Shown: positions 46,093 through 56,746, counted from the stretch's first letter. The stretch: 64,000 bases of DNA from Prochlorococcus sp. AG-402-G19 (GCA_003279455.1 QCHU01000001.1:62001-126000); one strand, 5' to 3'. Notes: generated from the sequence alone by a model not told the origin. A program made the numbers and translations.

Positions 46093-46932
46093 TTAGTCAA
46101 TAACATCCTTCAATATTTGTTCTGCACCAAATTTAATTAGGACATCTACATCAGATTTTTTTGTTCCTAGAAAATATCCAGCAAAACCTAGAGCATTTAT
46201 ACTAAATCCATACGACTTATCTGTTTTACGGGTTATTAGCGCTATCCACTCAGAAGTTATAATCAAATTATACGGTTTTAAAGGTTTACTATCTAAATCT
46301 ATATCACCTAAATTCATCTCATGAATCATAGATTTATAAGAATTATATAAATCATTTGTATTAGTGTCTATGTTGTAATTCCTTTGTTTAATGGAAATAC
46401 AATGAGAAATTAGAGATTTAGTATTATCGTTATTATTTAATAATGAACAAAACCAATCATATCTAGGACAAATACTCTCATAATGATGTCTTGGTAACAA
46501 TTGAAAATGTCGATGAGGTTGACTCGCGCCAGCTTCCTTACTGCTATTAAAGAACCACAAACCAGTAGTATCATTATCTACATTTTTTATAGCATCGAAA
46601 TCATCATTATTAAGCCATCCATTTTGCGGTTTCCATTCATTTGTTATCAACAACATATGTCCGAGTTGTACTGGATATTTATTTAATATTAATGTGTGTT
46701 TATTGTTTATAGATTGTATTTCAAGCCTAGAATCCCAAGGAATAAATGGGTTGCTTTTAGGACCATATTCAACTAAATACTTGGGAATAGGGCTTAAAAG
46801 AAAACGAAGTTCATAATCACAACATAACTTATTCGTTTTATATTTTTTGGTATCCAGAGGAATTAAAGCCCCAGAATCTACAGCTTTTCTACTAATCTGA
46901 AGAGCTTTGGTCCATATAATTTGGCTCTTCAC
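46093..46932 (-). CDS. Ap4A phosphorylase (ATP adenylyltransferase), HIT superfamily
   Basis: The 279-residue protein has the HIT-like catalytic motif in SQPHRHFQLLPRH (HxHxQ type). The N-terminal domain is typical of Ap4A phosphorylase II, with SNPFIPWDSRLEIQSI and LILNKYPVQLGHMLLIT. The enzyme splits diadenosine tetraphosphate into ADP and ATP. The C-terminal region with ITRKTDKSYGFSINALGFAG fits the family. It is a single gene upstream of a gene-poor spacer. Confidence 0.9.
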   Translation of the reverse strand: MKSQIIWTKALQISRKAVDSGALIPLDTKKYKTNKLCCDYELRFLLSPIPKYLVEYGPKSNPFIPWDSRLEIQSINNKHTLILNKYPVQLGHMLLITNEWKPQNGWLNNDDFDAIKNVDNDTTGLWFFNSSKEAGASQPHRHFQLLPRHHYESICPRYDWFCSLLNNNDNTKSLISHCISIKQRNYNIDTNTNDLYNSYKSMIHEMNLGDIDLDSKPLKPYNLIITSEWIALITRKTDKSYGFSINALGFAGYFLGTKKSDVDVLIKFGAEQILKDVID

Positions 46933-47281
46933 CTCAAATATCCTTTATAAAAAATGTTATACAATTATATTATTAATATTCAAAAATATAAATATTGAAA
47001 AAAAATCTTAGTAACTATGCACTTATAATTAACATCAAATAATTAAAAAACAACACCAAGTTTCTTTAAAACAGCTAATTTATGGCTATCAAGCCGTCCA
47101 AAGCGTGAATAGAGGATTGAATCTCGTTAATTGGTTTGGTGCTCTAGAGACGATTTATGGGCATCTACAGGCCGATTTATTGCTTATAAGAACTTTTAAA
47201 AAATTAGTGTAAAAAAATTCATAAAATCAGATTTACAAAAATAAAAAAGAAAAAAGTCCTAAGTATTGATTTGGTAATCAA
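46933..47281. other. 349-bp spacer with a GC-richer core
   Basis: The left part (46933-47060) is AT-rich. The centre (about 47075-47185) is noticeably richer in G and C, with GGCTATCAAGCCGTCC and GGTTTGGTGCTCTAGAGACG. No frame beyond nine codons starts there. The composition shift could mark a small RNA or a 5' leader of the following gene; no terminator hairpin was found to define it. Confidence 0.4.
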
Positions 47282-47668
47282 ATGAGCATAATCCCAAGAT
47301 CCTTTGTACGGGAATGGTTTTTGCGCAAAAATAGAAAATTGAAATTTATCAATTTGCAAAATAGTTTGAGTTTATTGGCAAATAAGGTTGACGAAAGCAG
47401 GGGGGAAAGAGGTAAAACCTCTTTCAGTAATGTGTCCTCGATGGATTGGGACTTTTCTGAAGACGAAGCTTTTATGGCTCTATGCGATGCGTTTCGCGAG
47501 AGCGGGGAAACGTCTGCCATGGAATTTTTGGCAACTGGTGAAGGTGCTTTTCACTTTCAGGAATTAACTCAAAATGCTGCTGGAGAAGGAATTGATTTAA
47601 GTGATTCAGTATCAATGGCAGAGTTTCAATTGGAAGTATTAGAAACCATCGATGAAATGAGTAGCTAA
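47282..47668 (+). CDS. Small acidic hypothetical protein, start uncertain
   Basis: The ORF is 128 residues, but its first 50 residues are basic and variable-looking. The part that looks conserved begins at MDWDFSEDEAFMALCDAFRE, continues with MEFLATGEGAFHFQELTQNA and ends in an acidic helix. The true start may be the ATG at about 47441, or GTG 9 bases before it, giving about 75 residues. There is no membrane segment. It converges on metH. Function unknown. Confidence 0.65.
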   Translation: MSIIPRSFVREWFLRKNRKLKFINLQNSLSLLANKVDESRGERGKTSFSNVSSMDWDFSEDEAFMALCDAFRESGETSAMEFLATGEGAFHFQELTQNAAGEGIDLSDSVSMAEFQLEVLETIDEMSS

Positions 47669-47704
47669 TTTTCTGTATAATAATTTATAAATAAGAGAAG
47701 ATAT

Positions 47705-50700
47705 TTAGATCCCAAAGTATTTAGCTACAGGATGTAATGCAACAATAGCTGTTGTACTTTGTTCTGGATGAAGTTGCTCACTTTCATCCATTGTGATGTT
47801 AATTTTTTTAGCATCTAGCCATAGCAACTGTTTTCTTGAGTCTGAAACTTCAGGGCAGGCTGGATAACCAAAAGAATAACGACAACCGCGATACTTAACA
47901 TCTAAAATATCTTTAATATTGTCGGGTTCATTAACTCTAAATCCACATTCAATCCTAATAATAGAATGAATATATTCAGCAAGTGCTTCTGCCAGCTGGA
48001 CAGTCAATCCATGAAAAAAAAGATAATCTGAATATGAATCTTGACTAAATAATTTATGGGAATATTTACTAGCTGATTCTCCCATTGTTACAGCCTGCAT
48101 TGGCAAATAATCTGTGGGTTTATTATTACTTAAATCATTATAAAAATCAGCAATACAAAATCTTTTTCCAGATCTTTGCCTAGGTAATAGAAATTGGCCT
48201 AAGAGACTTTTATGATCTTTATCAAATACTTTTAAATTATTACCAACTCTACCACAAGGAAAATATCCATACACTAATGATGGATTAATAAGCTTTTCAC
48301 TTATTATTTTATTCATCCAGTAATCTAACTGAGGTTCGGCCTTCTTTAATAAAAAGTCCTTATAATCTGAGGCAGACATTTGTTTGGACCGTTTCATTTG
48401 CCATTGGCCTGCAAATAAAGCATTACGATCTAAGAATTTATAAACCTTAGTAATGTCTATATCTTTTTCTAATAAAAACTTTGGGCCTATAAATGGAGGT
48501 TTAATAGGATCTAATTGAGATATATCTTTTGATCTTGAGGTATCTTCAATAGACTTTTCTTTGATTTTGTTGATATTAATTTCTTGATGAGTATTTGTAT
48601 TTTTATAATTACCAATTGTAATACCCTCAGGAGCACCTTCTTTGAAGCCTAATATATTATCCCAGTTATTTGATTCCTTTGCTTTCATATATGAATCCAT
48701 AAATTTCAAATCTGTAAAAGCATCTTTACCGTAAATAACTTTTCCTTTATAAACACTTGCGCAATCTTGATTAACAAATTTTGGAGTGAGTGCTGCACCA
48801 CCTAGAATAATAGGTACAGATATCTCTTCTTCATTTAATGCTTTAAGATTATCTTTCATAAATGCAGTTGATTTGACAAGTAGACCACTCATGGCAATAC
48901 AGTCTGCGTTATGCTCTTTCTGAGCATTTATAATTGAATTGACTTCTTGCTTAATTCCTAAATTAATAACTTCATAACCGTTATTTGATAAGATTATATC
49001 TACTAGATTTTTACCAATATCGTGAACATCACCCTTAACTGTTGCGATAATAAATTTACCTTTAGATTGATTAACCTCAGATTTATCCATATATTCCTCT
49101 AAATATGAAACCGCAAATTTCATTGTTTCTGCAGATTGGAGAACAAATGGTAATTGCATTTGACCCGACCCAAATAATTCACCAACAACTTTCATCCCAT
49201 CTAATAAATATTCATTAATTATCACCAGAGGTTTATATTTCTTTAATGCGAGATCTAGATTTGAGTGTAAATTAGTTTTTTCACCATCAATAATATGATT
49301 CTTTAATTTTTCTTCTATTGGTAAGTTAATATCATCATTATTTGAACTTTTATTTAGAAGTTTCTTTGAATCATCGAAATAACTAGTTAAGGTTGTTAAA
49401 GGATCATAGATACATACTTTATTTTCAAATATTCTTTTATCATAAATAAGATCCATACAAATCTTTATCTCATCTTCACTTATTTTATTTAAAGGTAAAA
49501 TCTTGGAAGGAGAAACAATTGCAGAATCAAGACCGACCTTAATTGCTTCATTAAGGAATATTGAATTAAGAACTATTCTTGCACTAGAAGATAAACCAAA
49601 ACTTACATTTGAAATTCCAAGGATTAAATGAACTTCTGGATGTTGCTTTTTTATTAACTTAATTGCATTGATAGTTTCTAAACCATTCTTTCTATCTTCT
49701 TCTAATCCTGTTGAGATAGGTAATGCTAGAGGATCATAAAAAAGTTCATAAGGTTTTAAGCCAGATAAAGTCGCATCCTTATAAGCTCTTGTAGCTATTT
49801 CTGCTTTTTTTTCAGCAGATCTAGCCATTCCATCTTCGTCAATTGTTCCTATTACGACAGCTGACCCGTATCGTTTAGCAAGATCAATTACTTTATAGAA
49901 TCTATCTGGTCCATCCTCATAATTAGTAGAATTTAGAATACATTTTCCGCCAGCATGTTTTAGCCCACTCTCCATTTTTTCATAATCTGTTGAATCAAGC
50001 ATTAAAGGCAAATTAATATTATTAACAAGTCTTTTGACTAACATAGACATATCTTCGATCCCATTTCTTCCAACAAAATCTACATTTACATCTAAAACAT
50101 GAGCATTTTCCTTCAGTTGAGATTTTGCAATTCCAACAAGACCGTCCCAATCCTCATCGTTTAGGAGTTCTCTTACTTTTTTAGATCCACTAGCATTTAA
50201 TCTCTCACCTACGATCAAGAAAGAGTTATCTTGCACATACGGAATAGACTCATATATTGATGATGCAGCTGGGATTATAGATCTTTCTTTTGAAAGAGTA
50301 TCCAATCTTTGCTCAGAAGATAAAAGCTCTTTAGATAAATCTGAAAGTTGCTTAATATGTTCCGGTCTAGTTCCACAACAACCTCCAATCAACTGAACTC
50401 CTAAATCATTAATAAAATGACTAAGTTGGAACTTAAGTTCCATTGGAGTTAATCGATAATGAGCCTTGCCACCTACATTCTCTGGAAGTCCTGCATTTGG
50501 TATACAACTTATATGAAATGGTGAATGTTGCGATAAATATTTAATATGATCTTTCATTTCTTCCGGTCCAGTTGCACAATTAAGGCCCAAAATATCAATA
50601 TTAAATGGCTCCAGTATTGTTGTAATAGAAGAAATATCACTACCAATAAGCATCTGGCCGGTGGTTTCCATGGTTACCGACACCATTAATGGAATTCTCT

Positions 50701-51253
50701 TTCCAGAACCAATAGCTTCATTTACGCTTTGCAGTGCAGCCTTGATTTGAAGGACATCTTGGCAAGTTTCAATAATAAAAAGATCAATTCCACCTTCAAT
50801 TAGTGCTTTAGCTTGCTCAAGATAAGAATTTTTTAGCTCATCAAAACTGATATGACCTAGGGTTGGTAGCTTGGTTGTTGGTCCAATAGATCCAGCTACA
50901 AATCGTGGTTTTTCCTCTGATTGATATTTATTTGCAACATTCCTTGCTATTTGTGCTGCTTTTAAATTGATCTCATAAGCTTTATTACCAATCCCATATT
51001 CATCTAGAACAATTGAAGTAGCACCAAATGTATTTGTTTCGATTACATCACAACCTGCATTTAAAAATGATTCATGTACTTTTTCTACGCTGGAGACTGA
51101 TGTCAATACAAGGTTTTCATTACAACCTTCTAATGAAGCTCCGCCATAGTCATCTGCATTAAGTTGTTGATCTTGCAGAGACGTGCCGGTAGCTCCATCA
51201 AATACTAATATCGGTCTCTTTTCAGAGTTGAGGTAACCTAAAAAATCAGTCAT
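47705..51253 (-). CDS. metH: Cobalamin-dependent methionine synthase
   Basis: MetH moves a methyl group from methyltetrahydrofolate to homocysteine through a corrinoid. Domains in order: homocysteine-binding with zinc cysteines in GGCCGTRPEHI (about 289-299), pterin-binding (VGERLNASGSKK, about 350), the cobalamin domain with DVHDIGKN at about 741-748 (His is the cobalt ligand), and the SAM-dependent activation domain with GYPACPEVSDSRK near the end. At 1182 residues it is complete. Only about 60 bp separate it from ilvE upstream, and no cobalamin riboswitch fits in that gap. It depends on the corrinoid pathway represented here by cobN and cobU. Confidence 0.97.
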   Translation of the reverse strand: MTDFLGYLNSEKRPILVFDGATGTSLQDQQLNADDYGGASLEGCNENLVLTSVSSVEKVHESFLNAGCDVIETNTFGATSIVLDEYGIGNKAYEINLKAAQIARNVANKYQSEEKPRFVAGSIGPTTKLPTLGHISFDELKNSYLEQAKALIEGGIDLFIIETCQDVLQIKAALQSVNEAIGSGKRIPLMVSVTMETTGQMLIGSDISSITTILEPFNIDILGLNCATGPEEMKDHIKYLSQHSPFHISCIPNAGLPENVGGKAHYRLTPMELKFQLSHFINDLGVQLIGGCCGTRPEHIKQLSDLSKELLSSEQRLDTLSKERSIIPAASSIYESIPYVQDNSFLIVGERLNASGSKKVRELLNDEDWDGLVGIAKSQLKENAHVLDVNVDFVGRNGIEDMSMLVKRLVNNINLPLMLDSTDYEKMESGLKHAGGKCILNSTNYEDGPDRFYKVIDLAKRYGSAVVIGTIDEDGMARSAEKKAEIATRAYKDATLSGLKPYELFYDPLALPISTGLEEDRKNGLETINAIKLIKKQHPEVHLILGISNVSFGLSSSARIVLNSIFLNEAIKVGLDSAIVSPSKILPLNKISEDEIKICMDLIYDKRIFENKVCIYDPLTTLTSYFDDSKKLLNKSSNNDDINLPIEEKLKNHIIDGEKTNLHSNLDLALKKYKPLVIINEYLLDGMKVVGELFGSGQMQLPFVLQSAETMKFAVSYLEEYMDKSEVNQSKGKFIIATVKGDVHDIGKNLVDIILSNNGYEVINLGIKQEVNSIINAQKEHNADCIAMSGLLVKSTAFMKDNLKALNEEEISVPIILGGAALTPKFVNQDCASVYKGKVIYGKDAFTDLKFMDSYMKAKESNNWDNILGFKEGAPEGITIGNYKNTNTHQEININKIKEKSIEDTSRSKDISQLDPIKPPFIGPKFLLEKDIDITKVYKFLDRNALFAGQWQMKRSKQMSASDYKDFLLKKAEPQLDYWMNKIISEKLINPSLVYGYFPCGRVGNNLKVFDKDHKSLLGQFLLPRQRSGKRFCIADFYNDLSNNKPTDYLPMQAVTMGESASKYSHKLFSQDSYSDYLFFHGLTVQLAEALAEYIHSIIRIECGFRVNEPDNIKDILDVKYRGCRYSFGYPACPEVSDSRKQLLWLDAKKINITMDESEQLHPEQSTTAIVALHPVAKYFGI

Positions 51254-51316
51254 AAATTATATATTTAACTTATAAAAATGAAAATCATCAATTTAAATAA
51301 GTTATATAATCTTATT

Positions 51317-52231
51317 TTAATCTATATGTACACGTTTAACCCAATCTTCATATTCAGGAACTAAACCTTCTGTAATTTTAGTCAACTTCGTTCTTAATGA
51401 ATTCATTATTGGCATATCTTTGCTCATTGATGTAGTTTCAATCATTTTTATAGGGGTAATTTTTGCCGCCGTTCCTGTAAGGAATACTTCATCAGATATA
51501 AACAATTCTGTTTTGTCTACTGGTCTTTCAATAACTGTTAAACCATCTTTTTTTGCCAGTTCTATAACACTTGAACGAGTTATACCTTCAAGAATATCTT
51601 GATCAACACCAGGTGTAATTAATTGACCATTACGTACTATGAAAATGTTCATACCACTGGCTTCACTTATCTTTCCTTGACTATTTAATAATAGTGCTTC
51701 ATCAAATCCACTTTTTACTGCCTCAGTTTTGGCTAAGGAGCTAGTGATATAAGCTCCACTAATTTTACCTCTTAATGGAAGTGAGTTATCTTGCTGACGA
51801 GTCCAGCTACTAACGCGACAAGTAACACCATCAGGTGATAGATAATCACCTAGTTCTATTCCATACATAAAAAAATTAGTTTCTATATTATGTAACCTTG
51901 GTGCAATTCCTAAGTCACTAGTATATACAAATGGTCTAATGTATACAGGTTGAGTCGGTTTGTTTTTAACAAGAAATGTTTCAAGAGACTTTAATACAAA
52001 ATCCTCATCTAAATCAGTCATCAAAAATCTAGCACTTTGACATAATCTTTTTGCGTGTTTGTCTGCTCTAAATAATAAAAATGATTTACTATTATTTGGA
52101 TCAGGAATAGCCCGCATTCCTCCAAAAGCTGCAGTTCCATAATGAAGTGCATGAGTAGCTATGGAAAGCTTCGCCTCATTAAATGGGATACATTGCCCTT
52201 CAAACCAAGCGAATGGAAGAAAATTATGCAT
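51317..52231 (-). CDS. ilvE: Branched-chain amino acid aminotransferase
   Basis: The 304-residue class IV PLP aminotransferase performs the last step of Leu, Ile and Val synthesis. Seen are FAWFEGQCIPFNEAKLSIAT, the HYGTAAFGGMRA segment, and the catalytic lysine region RGKISGAYITSSLAKTEA followed by ISEASGMNIFIV. The product starts at MHNFLPFAWFEG, typical for cyanobacteria. It is divergent from cobN with 71 bp between, and lies upstream of metH on the same strand. Confidence 0.95.
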   Translation of the reverse strand: MHNFLPFAWFEGQCIPFNEAKLSIATHALHYGTAAFGGMRAIPDPNNSKSFLLFRADKHAKRLCQSARFLMTDLDEDFVLKSLETFLVKNKPTQPVYIRPFVYTSDLGIAPRLHNIETNFFMYGIELGDYLSPDGVTCRVSSWTRQQDNSLPLRGKISGAYITSSLAKTEAVKSGFDEALLLNSQGKISEASGMNIFIVRNGQLITPGVDQDILEGITRSSVIELAKKDGLTVIERPVDKTELFISDEVFLTGTAAKITPIKMIETTSMSKDMPIMNSLRTKLTKITEGLVPEYEDWVKRVHID

Positions 52232-52302
52232 TATTAGTTCCAGCTAGGATGAAAACAATCAGCATTTCAGTTTTTACTGCTCTTATTACACATAATAAAT
52301 GA

Positions 52303-55300
52303 ATGCATAGAATTTCCACACTTCCAGGGAATGAACCTCAAGAAGAAAATACATTTATCGAACAGCCATCAGCTCCAGTTATCTTCCTAACTAGCGCTAC
52401 ATCTGATATAAGCTGTTTATCTACAGTATTAAAGCTACCTGACAATAATAAGTGGAAAAATAAAATAAGAGCATTACCAATACCTTATTTATCTTCAAAT
52501 GCATCAATTGATCATTATGTAACTAATACATGTAATACAGCTGAAATTATTCTTGTTAGGTTTTTAGGGTCAAGATCATACTGGTCTTATGGATTTGAAC
52601 AATTAGGTTTATGGCAATTAGAGAAACCAAATAGACATCTGATAGTTGTCTCAGGAATTGAAAGTACAGCAAATGATGTTCAAGAAATTAGTAGCATAAA
52701 TCAAGAGAAAGTTGATTTAATTCAAACACTTTTAAATCAAGGAGGTATAAAAAACTATAATTATATGCTTCAAACCTTAGAGAAAATAATTGATGTTGAA
52801 GAAATTAATTTAAATTCAGATTTAATTGAATATCATGATGAGTTAATAAAATGGAAATGGAAAAATAATGATAATCCATCTATTGCCGTATTTCTCTATA
52901 AATCACTTTTACAATCGGGTAATACAGAGTTAGCTGATAAAATAATTGATATATCTAATAAATACAACTTAAATGCCAAAATAATATGGATTACAAGTTT
53001 TAAATCTAAAAACATAGAAAATCAAATCCTAAATTTATTAGAAAAAGAGAACATAAAAGCAATAATAACTACAACCTCATTTTCATCAGTTGAATATAAA
53101 CATGATGATATGAAGAAAAACTTGTGGGATAGATTAGATATACCTGTATATCAACTACTAATATCTAGCTCATCTATAACTGAGTGGAGAGAATCTACAG
53201 TAGGTCTTAACCCCATTGACTTATCAATTCAAGTTGTTTTACCAGAAGTTGATGGTCGAATCTGTACAATTCCAATTGCATTTAAAAACCTTACCTATAC
53301 AGATAATGAATTATCAATTGCTGTATATAAAACAGAACCATATGAAAAACATATTGAATGGTGCATCAAATATATAAAAAATCTTACTTATCTACAACAA
53401 ACAAATAATTCAAATAAAAAGATAGCTATCGTGATAGCAAACTACCCAGTAAAAGACTCAAGAATTGCAAATGGAGTGGGTTTAGATACACCCGAAAGCC
53501 TATTAAATATTTTAAACTGGCTTAAATACGAGGGATATAATCTAGGAAATAAAGAAATTCCTCATAATAGTAAAGAATTAATTAACCTTATATTAAGTCA
53601 TAGGACTAATTCTGAAGAGACAATCTCAAATGATCCTCAATCATATTTAAATATTCAAGATTATTTAATTTTTTGGAAAGAACTCGAATCTAACGTTAAA
53701 GAAAAGATATCAAATCGATGGGGAGACCCACTTGATTCTTTTCAATTAGAAAAGTCTGGATTTCCTATAAATGGAATAAACTTTGGAAATATAACAATTT
53801 TAATTCAGTCAAATAGGGGTTATGAGAGCGATAATTTATCTGATTTACACTCGCCCGACTTGCCTCCTACACATAAATATATTGCACAATATTGTTGGCT
53901 AAATAACACATTTAAAGCAAATGCAATTGTACATCTGGGTAAACATGGAAGTTTGGAATGGTTACCAGGTAAAGGGGTTGGTTTAAGTCATAATTGTTTC
54001 CCATTTATTCTTTGTCCTCCTATTCCAAATATATATCCATTTATTGTAAATGATCCTGGAGAAGGCTCCCAAGCAAAAAGAAGAACACATGCAATCATTA
54101 TAGATCATTTAACCCCACCACTATCTCATGCCGGTAGTTTTAATGACCTTCTAATAATTGAAAATTTAATTGATGAATATTATGAATCTAAATTAATTAA
54201 CGATAATAGAAATGAAATACTAGAAAATAAGATAATAGATCTTTTAATTAAAAATTCATGGCCAGGAATTGAATCAAATAAAATAAAAGCGGGAAAAGAT
54301 AATTTTCTTATACAAGATCTAATAGATACTGCAGAAAGTTATTTATGTGAAATTAAGAATTCACAGATAAGAACTGGTCTTCATGTTTTTGGAGTGAATC
54401 AGAGTATGGATAAATTAGTAGAGTTAACACTAGCTATTTGCAATGTCCCAACAGGAGTAACTCTAGGTCTTACGCAATGTTTAGCAGAAGATTTAGGGTT
54501 TACGTTTGACCCTTGGAGTGATGAAGAGAGTAAAAACTTAAACCAAGATGACATTGATTTATTTAAAGACTATACAGATATTAATGCAAGGAAAGTCGGT
54601 AAAGTAGTTGACTGGTTGAATGACATCGGGAAATATATAATAGAGTTTCATTGTTTTAAAATACTTAATTACAAGAGTAAATCAAAAAAGAAGATAAAAC
54701 TTGAGAGTAAAATTTTAAATTACATAGATCATGAAAAACCTAATATTTTTATAAATCATTTATTAAATAATATTTTACCCAAACTATTAAATAGTTCAGC
54801 TAACGAAAAAACAAATTTTCTCGAGGCTTTAGACGGTAAAAGAATTTCTAGCGGTCCTTCTGGGGCTCCTACAAGAGGGAAATTAGAAGTTTTACCCACA
54901 GGCAAGAATTTCTTTTCGGTTGATATAAGAGCAATACCAACTGAAACAGCTTGGGACTTAGGGAAAAGAAGTGCTGAACAAATAATGGAACTTTACCTAC
55001 AAGAAAATGGTGAACACCTTTCACACCTTGCTATTTCAATTTGGGGTACTTCAACAATGAGAAATGGTGGAGAAGATATTTGTCAGCTTTTTGCTCTCAT
55101 GGGTTTAAGGCCAATATGGGACGGTACTTTAAGAAGAGTAGTTGACGTTGAGGTCATTCCTCTCAGTGTATTGAACAGACCAAGAGTAGACGTAACATTA
55201 AGAATTTCTGGTTTATTCAGGGATGCATTTCCACAGATAATTGAATTGATTCGAAGAGGTCAAAATCTTATTGGAAATTTAAAAGAATCCTCTTCTAATA

Positions 55301-56076
55301 ATCCACTTGCTGAGTCATATAGAAATGGAAATACAAAATCAAGAATATATGGATCTGCCCCCGGATCATACGGAGCAGGATTACAAGAAATAATCAATAG
55401 TGGATCTTGGGAGAATCAATCAGAACTCGCTGATGCTTTTATCGAATGGAGCAAATGGAGATATGAAGGTTCAAGTAAAATCATAAAAGACAAAGATGGA
55501 TTAGAAAGTAATTTATCAAATGTAAAAGTAGTACTTCATAGTCAGGACAATAGAGAACATGACATACTTGATTCAGATGATTACTATCAATTTCAGGGTG
55601 GATTAATTTCCGCGATTAAAAAAACTAGTGGAGCAAATCCTCAAGCCTATTTTGCAGATAATTCAAGGTATCAACGGCCAAGAATTCATAAACTCTCAAA
55701 AGAAATTGATAAAGTCGTTCGTAGCAGATTATTAAACCCTAAATGGATAGAGGGGGTTAAAGAACATGGATATAAAGGAGCTTTTGAAATGTCAGCTAGC
55801 CTTGACTATTTATTCTCTTATGATGCAACTACAAACTTAGTTCCTAATTGGTGTTATCAATCTATAGTGAATAGTTGGTTAATGAATAATAATACGAAAA
55901 ATTTTATTAGTGATAACAATCCATGGGCTTTAAGAGATATCGCTGAAAGATTACTAGAAGCATCTAACAGAAAACTTTGGACAAATGCTAGTAATGAAGA
56001 AATATCATCTATAAAAAAATTACTATCAGATATAGATAGTAAAATTGAAAACTATACTTCTAATAATAATTTATAA
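52303..56076 (+). CDS. cobN: Cobaltochelatase subunit CobN
   Basis: CobN inserts cobalt into the corrin ring in aerobic cobalamin synthesis and is the paralogue of ChlH. The 1257-residue protein carries the family motif HLGKHGSLEWLPGK at about 543-556, matching [14 protein letters not shown] of ChlH. It also has SGPSGAPTRGKLEVLPTGKN and GSAPGSYGAGLQE in its C-terminal half. In organisms without CobS/CobT the ATPase partners are thought to be ChlI and ChlD; which applies here cannot be seen. It is divergent from ilvE. The product would be pseudocobalamin in this group. Confidence 0.96.
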   Translation: MHRISTLPGNEPQEENTFIEQPSAPVIFLTSATSDISCLSTVLKLPDNNKWKNKIRALPIPYLSSNASIDHYVTNTCNTAEIILVRFLGSRSYWSYGFEQLGLWQLEKPNRHLIVVSGIESTANDVQEISSINQEKVDLIQTLLNQGGIKNYNYMLQTLEKIIDVEEINLNSDLIEYHDELIKWKWKNNDNPSIAVFLYKSLLQSGNTELADKIIDISNKYNLNAKIIWITSFKSKNIENQILNLLEKENIKAIITTTSFSSVEYKHDDMKKNLWDRLDIPVYQLLISSSSITEWRESTVGLNPIDLSIQVVLPEVDGRICTIPIAFKNLTYTDNELSIAVYKTEPYEKHIEWCIKYIKNLTYLQQTNNSNKKIAIVIANYPVKDSRIANGVGLDTPESLLNILNWLKYEGYNLGNKEIPHNSKELINLILSHRTNSEETISNDPQSYLNIQDYLIFWKELESNVKEKISNRWGDPLDSFQLEKSGFPINGINFGNITILIQSNRGYESDNLSDLHSPDLPPTHKYIAQYCWLNNTFKANAIVHLGKHGSLEWLPGKGVGLSHNCFPFILCPPIPNIYPFIVNDPGEGSQAKRRTHAIIIDHLTPPLSHAGSFNDLLIIENLIDEYYESKLINDNRNEILENKIIDLLIKNSWPGIESNKIKAGKDNFLIQDLIDTAESYLCEIKNSQIRTGLHVFGVNQSMDKLVELTLAICNVPTGVTLGLTQCLAEDLGFTFDPWSDEESKNLNQDDIDLFKDYTDINARKVGKVVDWLNDIGKYIIEFHCFKILNYKSKSKKKIKLESKILNYIDHEKPNIFINHLLNNILPKLLNSSANEKTNFLEALDGKRISSGPSGAPTRGKLEVLPTGKNFFSVDIRAIPTETAWDLGKRSAEQIMELYLQENGEHLSHLAISIWGTSTMRNGGEDICQLFALMGLRPIWDGTLRRVVDVEVIPLSVLNRPRVDVTLRISGLFRDAFPQIIELIRRGQNLIGNLKESSSNNPLAESYRNGNTKSRIYGSAPGSYGAGLQEIINSGSWENQSELADAFIEWSKWRYEGSSKIIKDKDGLESNLSNVKVVLHSQDNREHDILDSDDYYQFQGGLISAIKKTSGANPQAYFADNSRYQRPRIHKLSKEIDKVVRSRLLNPKWIEGVKEHGYKGAFEMSASLDYLFSYDATTNLVPNWCYQSIVNSWLMNNNTKNFISDNNPWALRDIAERLLEASNRKLWTNASNEEISSIKKLLSDIDSKIENYTSNNNL

Positions 56077-56081
56077 ATTAT

Positions 56082-56741
56082 TTAACGCCTTAGAAGAGAT
56101 AGTCCGTGGCTATCGGTACCACAAGTTGATAATAAAGAATAAGAGTTTGCGCAATCAAATATTTTATCGCATACAAATTCTGATGGGATCCAATTATGTG
56201 CTCTTTCATAGTTATACCAAGTTTCAACAGCATCAAAACCAAGATTTGATGCTTCATTAATCAAGAGATCAAATGGAAGCTTATATCTAGCGGGATGAGC
56301 TAAAACGGCAATTCCATTAGCTTTATGAATCGAATCTACTACTGTCGAAGCTAATAATTCATTACCAATAGCAGCCTTATGATCAACATAAGGTAATAAG
56401 TATTTTGAATTATGATCAAAACCAAGACCTAAAACATGAACTAAACACCCCTTTAATAGACAAGTAATTTCTATACCAGTCCAAAGTTTAGGAAAATTTG
56501 ATCTATCTTTATATATAGAGTCGTTTATTTTGCTTAATTCAATATATGCATTAACTGAATGATGATCTGTAATTGCATAATGATCAATATTTAATTCAAT
56601 TGCTTGGTAATAGATTTGTTTAGCAGTCAAACTTCCATCGCTAAATGTTGAATGCATGTGAAAGTTGATAGAATTTGGACAACTATTCTTAGTAATTGAT
56701 TTAATTATGTTAATTAATTCAGTTGAATAAATATCAGACAT
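56082..56741 (-). CDS. PHP-domain phosphoesterase
   Basis: This 219-residue metal-dependent phosphoesterase has a stand-alone PHP domain. Metal ligands are visible in NFHMHSTFSDGSLTAKQI, AITDHHSV, LAHPARY and CGTDSHG. The arrangement corresponds to small PHP proteins of the YciV/TrpH type, which act on 5'-nucleotides or RNA ends, but no substrate can be assigned. It ends 5 bp from the cobN stop in a convergent arrangement and follows hemJ by 5 bp, so it is probably in one transcript with hemJ. Confidence 0.88.
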   Translation of the reverse strand: MSDIYSTELINIIKSITKNSCPNSINFHMHSTFSDGSLTAKQIYYQAIELNIDHYAITDHHSVNAYIELSKINDSIYKDRSNFPKLWTGIEITCLLKGCLVHVLGLGFDHNSKYLLPYVDHKAAIGNELLASTVVDSIHKANGIAVLAHPARYKLPFDLLINEASNLGFDAVETWYNYERAHNWIPSEFVCDKIFDCANSYSLLSTCGTDSHGLSLLRR

Positions 56742-56746
56742 ACTAA

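Noticed and set aside
51254-51316. Cobalamin riboswitch upstream of metH
   Set aside because: Only 63 bp separate metH from ilvE, too short for the element, and no B12-box-like sequence was seen.
56045-56260. 71-codon plus-strand ORF at the end of cobN
   Set aside because: Antisense to the PHP gene, whose metal-binding motif GTDSHG is encoded there.
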